A program made the translations under genes and the position numbers. A stretch of DNA of 64,000 nt, from positions 3,558,168-3,622,167 of the forward strand of contig RSEF01000012.1 in assembly GCA_003993805.1 (NCBI GenBank), written 5' to 3'. The DNA comes from Himantopus leucocephalus. Taxonomy: Eukaryota; Chordata; Aves; Charadriiformes; Recurvirostridae. The first letter of the stretch is position 1; every line of letters starts with the position of its first letter. The notes beneath the pieces were generated by a model. It was not told the DNA's origin and made no database searches. It worked only from the letters and a program-made list of their open reading frames with translations. Shown here piece by piece: positions 61,801-64,000 of this stretch.

Positions 61801-64000
61801 ATGCAGTAACAATAATACAGGGTTCATGTTCCTTCCTAGTCCTAAGCAAACCCTGCTGATGTTCCTACCTTGGAAGTGTTCATTCAGTTTCAGACACAGA
61901 CTAAACTGTGCTTTGAGACCTTGCAAATGTCTCCCCCAAAACAATAGAAAAGACCTTTAATACGTTAAACAGGTTAACAGCTACCAGTTTGCCTTGCCCC
62001 AGGCCAGAAGGCAATACGAACCCACGCTTCTTCTCTATAAGCTTCATTTCAAGAATTCAGTGCTCATATAGCCTGAGAGGCACTTAAAAGTTCTGCTGGA
62101 GCCCCTGATAGACACATAGCCCCTGAAGCACTGAGAGTGGTAATTGCTGCAAAGCATCCCACTTTGACAGTGGGAGAAATGCCGTGTGCTCACATGTCAT
62201 TGAAATCTTCTTCACTAAGATTGTAAAGGAATTCCTCCATGACCTTGTAATCTTCCATGACTTCACGAATCAGTTCCTGCACAGGGTGAGAGAAAGAGAC
62301 AAAAAATAGACAACTTTAGACCATACCAATTCCAACTCTGTGGTGAATACCTCATTTTCATGAGGTGCCTTTGAAGGGTGTTAGTCACACAAGCTTAATG
62401 TGATGTAGGCTGCTTCTCTGCTGTGTGAACAGTGGGAATGGATTTACAACCCCTTGTTCTGCGAACGATCACGCCATCATCACCCTCTGTTCTATATGAA
62501 TGAAAAGAAGCGTGACCTAGTGGATAAAGTGCTGGACAGAAATTGAGTGTTTTGGGTTATCCTCCGGGTTCTTTCCTTGGCATGGACAAGTCAGTTTACA
62601 GCTTGATACCTTTGTTCCCCATTTATTCACTGAGAAAAGACCTACACTGCAAAAAACTTTGAAATAACTCAGCACTAGAATGTACTATTAGAAGAAATAC
62701 GTTAACAGCAACACGAGCATTTGATAGCAGAAATACTTTCTTGAAAACAACATTCATTTTTAGAAGACGGGTATTCTGCACACAAATGCAGAATGGATCA
62801 TGAAGGTAACAAAAAGCATACATAAGTCTTTTAGGCAAGATTTTTAACTGCTGTTTTGTTTTGCATAGATATTTAAATCCATGATAGATCTATTTAAAAA
62901 CACACATCTTGGGAATTACAAAAATAGAAAGCCAAAAATCTTATGGCCTTGCATACATATACATCCAAGCAAAAAAACTGGAGTTCGGCTTCTGAGACAC
63001 CACACACTGCATTGACACATTTCCTGCTCACTTCCCTTGGTGTTCCCTGTCCATAAGGACAGCGTGTCCTACCTCCTGCACAGCCAGCTGCTCAGGGACT
63101 CCCTTCATCCACTCCCGCAGCTCAGCCAGCTCCTCAATACTGTTTGGTTTCTCATGCATTTTGCAGCTGACTGTTTTATATGCATCACAGATCTGCAGCA
63201 AGACACAGCAGAGGAAAGACCATCAAAAGTCATTAATTGCTAACAGGCAAACTGGAAAACCTGCCATGATCCCTCAACTTCCCATTCTGAAGGTGGTCTA
63301 AAGTGATGAGTATATAGTCCTGTTCCATCTTTTTCTTTCTGCAGTCTTTCTCCATGCATCTCATTCGAGCTCAAATGGAATGAGACTGCCAAAAAAAGGA
63401 GGAAGAGGAACTGCAGGTATGTGGTTGAAATGATGACAGTAGTAGATTTAGACAACCCTCTGGCAGATGCAATTGTCTATATTTCAGTTATCCTCAGAGC
63501 AAGCAGAAGGACCTTCCAGTTGTCTACTAGGCAGATCTTTTCCATCCACCAACAGATTTTTATAAGATGCTAGGGTCTTGAAGACTTTAATCTCAAGAGA
63601 TATAGCTTTCAGGCACATAATTTATATTTTTAATACTTGGTTTGCTTGAGTCTGCATATTGGCCCCCTAGTTTTCTTTAACTAATCACTCCAATGCAATC
63701 TTTAAAATGTCCTCGTTATTGTAGCCTCAGTTGCCGTCTTCCCTTGCCTATTTGACAAACACAGCGACTTCAAAAGCAGAAGGACTACACAAGACAGATA
63801 CTCGACTGAACCAGGTACTTACATCCTCCACCTGCAAATGGAGATTTTTAGCCAGTATGTCCAACATGGAAGTGGCAAGCGCTTTGTATTTTTTGGACAG
63901 ATTTTGCTTAACATCTTCTATGCTGACATGGAAGGGACCAATGACAATAGAACTAGGTAGAGTGTTGTCCAGGTTCTCCTTTTCAGACAAGTGCATGTTT
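6933..64000 (-). CDS. DNAH1: DNAH1, dynein axonemal heavy chain 1 (partial, 66 exons, 5' end outside window)
   Basis: DNAH1 is the heavy chain of a single-headed inner-arm dynein in motile cilia and sperm flagella; its six-AAA ring hydrolyses ATP to slide doublet microtubules. I traced 66 exons, grouped by domain in the entries below. Their 10,432 nt form one open frame of about 3476 residues ending [12 protein letters not shown]. Every junction restores the codon phase. The three genuine nucleotide-binding sites, the stalk and the C-terminal motifs match DNAH1 better than other axonemal heavy chains as I remember them, and the convergent BAP1 neighbour agrees. The exon at the right edge (63823 onward) is open at 64000. 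Larger introns at 25113..26228, 28544..29716, 30904..32150, 37019..38223, 46006..47067 and 53248..54985 hold nothing I recognise beyond the simple tracts listed. Intron 20081..24926 contains another gene. Confidence 0.96.
10627..14080 (-). CDS. DNAH1: DNAH1 AAA6 exons
   Basis: Seven exons: 13929..14080, 13254..13450, 12695..12839, 12060..12218, 11553..11684, 11194..11364 and 10627..10806. Landmarks are [99 protein letters not shown] and [20 protein letters not shown]. The motifs of AAA6/dynein region D6 (ILSPGTDP and FQNCHLA) are complete. The exon 13254..13450 ends at a GC donor that is needed to give PKPHREPLPG across the join. Confidence 0.95.
12481..12513. repeat. Three tandem copies of an 11-bp unit
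   Basis: gtggacaatag is present twice in perfect copies, followed by a third with two changes (gaggacaatat). It lies in a DNAH1 intron. Confidence 0.9.
13252..13253 (-). other. DNAH1: GC splice donor (gcaagt) in DNAH1
   Basis: The exon 13254..13450 is followed on the minus strand by gcaagtgccc. Only this border gives the conserved join CAC AG|A GAG (H-R-E) with the exon 12695..12839. The rest of the donor matches consensus, as is usual for the U2-type GC-AG class. Confidence 0.85.
14748..17669 (-). CDS. DNAH1: DNAH1 AAA5 exons
   Basis: Six exons: 17544..17669, 16906..17025, 15945..16094, 15362..15522, 15028..15253 and 14748..14943. Landmarks are [98 protein letters not shown] and [21 protein letters not shown]5 lacks a nucleotide site in all dyneins and packs the buttress against the stalk. 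The exon 17544..17669 (42 complete codons) ends at a GC donor, which the frame confirms because WQ|IAGL is the conserved join. Confidence 0.95.
17542..17543 (-). other. DNAH1: GC splice donor (gcaagt) in DNAH1
   Basis: On the minus strand TCCTGGCAG is followed by gcaagttgca. The exon then has exactly 42 codons and joins TGG CAG to ATT GCT (WQ|IA), the conserved AAA5 sequence. Confidence 0.87.
17895..27057 (-). CDS. DNAH1: DNAH1 stalk coiled coil and microtubule-binding domain exons
   Basis: Seven exons: 26866..27057, 26229..26339, 24927..25112, 19889..20080, 19269..19436, 18455..18646 and 17895..18026. The first three give [20 protein letters not shown] and the ascending helix CC1 ([20 protein letters not shown]). 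Exons 19889..20080 and 19269..19436 give [40 protein letters not shown] and [20 protein letters not shown], the microtubule-binding tip. Exon 18455..18646 is the descending helix CC2 ([20 protein letters not shown]). The last exon leads into AAA5 ([17 protein letters not shown]). The 4846-bp intron between 20080 and 24927 contains the antisense HAUS3-like gene. Confidence 0.95.
20081..20605 (+). promoter_or_regulatory. Presumed promoter and 5'UTR region of the HAUS3-like gene
   Basis: Transcription of the nested gene must start between the DNAH1 exon ending at 20080 and the acceptor at 20588, or even upstream across DNAH1 exons. An open frame from 20378 runs into the coding exon, but its first 76 residues show no family resemblance and cross the strong acceptor, so I treat it as noncoding. 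No TATA box or CpG cluster stands out by eye, and the first exon is not located. Confidence 0.4.
20606..21820 (+). CDS. HAUS3-like coding exon 1 (N-terminal homology region and acidic linker)
   Basis: 405 codons in phase 0, ending GAC AAC CAG before donor gtaggg. The probable acceptor is ctttttcccttctag at 20574..20588, leaving 17 nt of 5'UTR before ATG 20606 (G at -3). Residues 20-230 align over their length with the HAUS3 N-terminal domain: compact helices, then coiled coil from about 110 ([20 protein letters not shown]). Residues 237-365 are low-complexity, rich in E, G, D, T and K. Residues 366-405 return to recognisable HAUS3 sequence ([20 protein letters not shown]). Confidence 0.83.
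20606..23889 (+). CDS. HAUS3-like augmin subunit gene nested antisense in a DNAH1 intron
   Basis: Four coding exons (20606..21820, 21997..22436, 23058..23274, 23668..23889) give one intact frame of 697 residues ending ASSKG-TGA. HAUS3 belongs to the eight-subunit augmin complex that recruits gamma-tubulin to spindle microtubules for branching nucleation. Matches to the HAUS3 family, from memory: EFVATL (20-25), GDFDWLFD (38-45), [15 protein letters not shown] (52-66), GKPILEG (81-87), FICAQREVI near 369, and [19 protein letters not shown] near the end. In between are glutamate/glutamine-rich coiled-coil stretches. It is about 95 residues longer than human HAUS3 (603), mainly in an acidic linker at residues 237-365. 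Introns are phase 0, 2 and 0 with standard GT-AG borders, so it is not a processed copy. The start is uncertain: ATG 20606 lies 17 bases after a strong acceptor and adds about 19 residues. It could be a paralog or a relocated HAUS3. Confidence 0.85.
21997..22436 (+). CDS. HAUS3-like coding exon 2 (coiled coil)
   Basis: The acceptor is cttccccctgcacag and the donor gtaagg. It encodes [20 protein letters not shown], the HAUS3-like [20 protein letters not shown], and a long helix ([20 protein letters not shown]). It ends in phase 2 within an arginine codon (CG|G). No internal stop. Confidence 0.83.
23058..23274 (+). CDS. HAUS3-like coding exon 3
   Basis: Starting with the base that completes arginine, it reads [20 protein letters not shown] and ends [13 protein letters not shown] before donor gtaagc. 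The register RL...V.G...K.LF and ...LYN..NQL.LS mirrors HAUS3. It was found by splice-junction logic, since open reading continues past both borders. Confidence 0.82.
23668..23889 (+). CDS. HAUS3-like terminal coding exon
   Basis: The acceptor is ctgtccttcag. It encodes [55 protein letters not shown] and the end [10 protein letters not shown] with TGA at 23887. The YVYF..ED.L...VE.LE block is the clearest C-terminal HAUS3 signature. Confidence 0.85.
   Translation, partial: ELIKTMQQLITMQDNLYRMLTDLLNDLKVKRSSLESPILQTERNLYVYFYCNEDRLREVVEELEKQVSASSKG
24289..24294 (+). promoter_or_regulatory. Poly(A) signal of the HAUS3-like gene
   Basis: AATAAA lies about 400 bases after the TGA, within tcgtggggaataaaaaggtc, giving a 3'UTR of about 420 bases that ends well before the next DNAH1 exon at 24927. 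A gene-specific poly(A) signal argues for independent transcription. Confidence 0.7.
24310..24926. other. Remainder of the host intron downstream of the HAUS3-like gene
   Basis: About 600 bases between the nested gene's expected cleavage site and the DNAH1 exon 24927..25112. No coding resemblance or repeat is recognised. Confidence 0.6.
27418..32381 (-). CDS. DNAH1: DNAH1 AAA4 exons
   Basis: Five exons: 32151..32381, 30707..30903, 29717..29852, 28335..28543 and 27418..27589. Exon 30707..30903 carries [20 protein letters not shown], where the P-loop lysine is replaced by arginine. Exon 29717..29852 encodes [20 protein letters not shown], exon 28335..28543 encodes [18 protein letters not shown] and [15 protein letters not shown], and exon 27418..27589 encodes [19 protein letters not shown]. 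Sequence order is as in all axonemal heavy chains. Confidence 0.95.
33201..38328 (-). CDS. DNAH1: DNAH1 AAA3 exons
   Basis: Seven exons: 38224..38328, 36878..37018, 36218..36378, 35380..35537, 35070..35243, 34701..34739 and 33201..33364. Landmarks are [40 protein letters not shown], the P-loop [14 protein letters not shown], Walker [41 protein letters not shown] and [23 protein letters not shown]3 is the regulatory ATPase site of dynein and its core residues are intact. The exon 36218..36378 ends at a GC donor. Confidence 0.95.
34261..34316. repeat. Tandem duplication of a 28-bp unit
   Basis: Two adjacent 28-base copies beginning gcccctgagc and ending gtagtgat differ at one base (tta versus tca). 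The near identity suggests a recent duplication. It is intronic in DNAH1. Confidence 0.92.
34701..34739 (-). CDS. DNAH1: DNAH1 39-nt micro-exon
   Basis: This tiny exon encodes twelve full residues, [12 protein letters not shown], with split codons at both ends. The 5' neighbour ends TGG ATG G, so the junction codon is GCT (Ala); the 3' neighbour begins TT AAA GAT, so that junction codon is CTT (Leu). Acceptor ttttctag and donor gtaagt are both good. Without it the frame between 35070..35243 and 33201..33364 would still close (39 is a multiple of 3), so skipping would delete 13 residues from the AAA3 lid. The encoded segment GLLGE-SYR is what the DNAH1 family has at this point. Confidence 0.88.
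36216..36217 (-). other. DNAH1: GC splice donor (gcaagt) in DNAH1
   Basis: On the minus strand AAACTGGATAAGAG is followed by gcaagtttca. The join AAG AG|G CGG gives the conserved [11 protein letters not shown] of AAA3. Using the GT four bases further on would shift the frame. Confidence 0.87.
38616..43541 (-). CDS. DNAH1: DNAH1 AAA2 exons
   Basis: Seven exons: 43355..43541, 43148..43239, 42514..42668, 40676..40853, 40195..40389, 39394..39513 and 38616..38774. Exon 43148..43239 carries the AAA2 P-loop [10 protein letters not shown]. Exon 40676..40853 carries [20 protein letters not shown], the Walker-B-like strand where AAA2 lacks the catalytic glutamate, so it usually binds but does not hydrolyse ATP. 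Exon 40195..40389 supplies [14 protein letters not shown], the arginine-containing sensor. The last two exons encode the lid helices, including [15 protein letters not shown]. Confidence 0.94.
41480..41560 (+). repeat. Possible decayed ancient amniote repeat
   Basis: The stretch ttatttgttatttttatagt, followed by gctagtg and ctgagatcaaggg, resembles an AT-rich tail plus 'tgagatc.gggcc' segment common to old interspersed repeats in reptiles. The match is partial and may be chance. It lies in the 1.66-kb DNAH1 intron 40854..42513, where I see nothing else. Confidence 0.3.
43645..47979 (-). CDS. DNAH1: DNAH1 AAA1 exons: main ATPase site
   Basis: Six exons: 47866..47979, 47068..47256, 45900..46005, 44716..44829, 44245..44394 and 43645..43731. 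The first gives [18 protein letters not shown] at the AAA1 entrance. Exon 47068..47256 holds Walker [20 protein letters not shown]. Exon 45900..46005 holds Walker [18 protein letters not shown]. Exon 44716..44829 holds the sensor segment [18 protein letters not shown], and 44245..44394 begins [19 protein letters not shown]. All residues expected for ATP hydrolysis at AAA1 are present, so the motor looks functional. Confidence 0.95.
43821..43857. repeat. A/G-rich low-complexity tract (aaaag repeats)
   Basis: A run of A with periodic G, ending in several aaaag units, lies in a DNAH1 intron about 90 bases from an exon. Confidence 0.9.
45068..45082. repeat. Poly-T tract (15)
   Basis: An uninterrupted run of fifteen T in a DNAH1 intron, not tied to a recognisable element. 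Confidence 0.9.
46865..46891. repeat. Poly-T tract (27)
   Basis: A run of 27 T, the longest homopolymer in the window, about 180 bases downstream (in gene direction) of the DNAH1 AAA1 Walker A exon. No retrotransposon body is recognised beside it. Its length may reflect assembly or sequencing uncertainty. Confidence 0.9.
48481..56349 (-). CDS. DNAH1: DNAH1 linker (DHC_N2) exons
   Basis: Eight exons: 56096..56349, 54986..55198, 53083..53247, 52254..52375, 51589..51694, 50307..50486, 49304..49444 and 48481..48644. They encode the linker that swings across the AAA ring during the power stroke. Diagnostic motifs are [78 protein letters not shown] and [14 protein letters not shown]. In dyneins, the sequence of the form [15 protein letters not shown] is among the most conserved in the linker. 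The acceptor of 56096..56349 is the AAG at 56350..56352, chosen because the nearer AG would break the frame. Confidence 0.92.
49487..49502. repeat. Poly-T tract (16) beside a DNAH1 exon
   Basis: Sixteen T on the plus strand, about 40 bases upstream (gene direction) of exon 49304..49444. A second A-rich stretch lies between it and the exon, so the acceptor ctttttttttcctttttaag is embedded in a long pyrimidine tract on the minus strand. Confidence 0.85.
53338..53364. repeat. A-rich low-complexity tract
   Basis: A run of A interrupted by single G bases in the 1.7-kb DNAH1 intron 53248..54985. I see no element attached to it. Confidence 0.85.
57740..57845 (-). repeat. Possible decayed tRNA-derived SINE
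   Basis: Read on the minus strand, the segment contains 'tagcccagtggctagacaca' followed by 'tgggtttaagcccttatgca'. This resembles the A-box to B-box part of a tRNA-derived SINE head, where 'ggctagagcac' and 'gggttcaaatccc' are typical. Divergence is high, so it would be an old copy. It lies in the 1.84-kb DNAH1 intron 56350..58187. Confidence 0.4.
58188..64000 (-). CDS. DNAH1: DNAH1 N-terminal stem exons
   Basis: Six exons: 63823..64000 (open), 63073..63192, 62194..62276, 60606..60747, 59379..59534 and 58188..58386. They encode the helical stem before the motor. Landmarks in order are [85 protein letters not shown] and [20 protein letters not shown]. The stem normally carries intermediate/light chains and docks the motor on the doublet. 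The last landmark starts the linker region. Sequence conservation is weaker here, so the domain limits are approximate. Confidence 0.88.
60456..60467. repeat. Short GT microsatellite
   Basis: Six GT units in a DNAH1 intron. Confidence 0.85.
60763..60806. repeat. A-rich tract upstream of a DNAH1 acceptor
   Basis: caaacaaacaaaaaaaaaac and a further A run lie 16 to 60 bases from exon 60606..60747. On the minus strand this is a T-rich tract (with a cccc interruption) that may serve as the polypyrimidine tract of that exon. Confidence 0.8.
62512..62630 (+). repeat. MIR/CORE-SINE-like relic
   Basis: The plus strand reads 'tgacctagtggataaagtgc', then 'gggttctttccttggcatgg', then 'acaagtcagtttacagcttg', 'atacctttgttccccattta'. 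This order (tRNA-like head, 'ccttgg..aagtca.tt', 'c.cagtttccccat.t') is the MIR family layout, with many substitutions and small gaps. Such old CORE-SINE copies persist in bird genomes. It lies in the DNAH1 intron 62277..63072. Confidence 0.6.

Overview
The window is nuclear DNA from a vertebrate, most likely a bird. A degraded CR1 retrotransposon 3' end opens it (1..176). Introns are short, most exons are 80-250 bp, and two proteins are recognisable at once. The order matches the BAP1/DNAH1 neighbourhood known from human 3p21.1, where the two genes are also convergent.

Layout. (1) 417..5286, plus strand: the last nine coding exons of BAP1, a nuclear deubiquitinase, followed by a 3'UTR ending at a poly(A) signal at 6630. 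The catalytic UCH core lies upstream of the window. (2) 6812..64000, minus strand: 66 exons of DNAH1, an axonemal inner-arm dynein heavy chain. They give a continuous, phase-consistent reading frame of about 3476 residues, from the N-terminal stem through linker, AAA1-AAA4, stalk and microtubule-binding domain, AAA5-AAA6 and C-terminal domain. By comparison with the remembered human length of about 4265 residues, roughly 800 N-terminal residues lie beyond 64000. The tails of BAP1 and DNAH1 meet head-on, with poly(A) signals about 180 bp apart. (3) 20606..23889, plus strand: an intact four-coding-exon gene of about 697 codons. It resembles HAUS3, the augmin subunit, and lies wholly inside one DNAH1 intron (20081..24926) in antisense orientation.

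The nested HAUS3-like gene is the most unusual element. It has in-frame splice junctions and its own poly(A) signal, so it is neither a processed retrocopy nor an obvious pseudogene. As I recall it, human HAUS3 is unlinked to DNAH1 and sits beside POLN. This locus is therefore either a lineage-specific paralog or a relocated ortholog. The host intron separates the exon for the first stalk helix of DNAH1 from the exons for its microtubule-binding domain.

The rest is ordinary intronic DNA with a few low-complexity tracts, two short tandem duplications and several decayed SINE/LINE-like relics. Three DNAH1 introns use GC instead of GT donors. Exon limits were read by hand from splice consensus and reading-frame continuity. 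Family assignments rest on remembered protein families, not on a database search.
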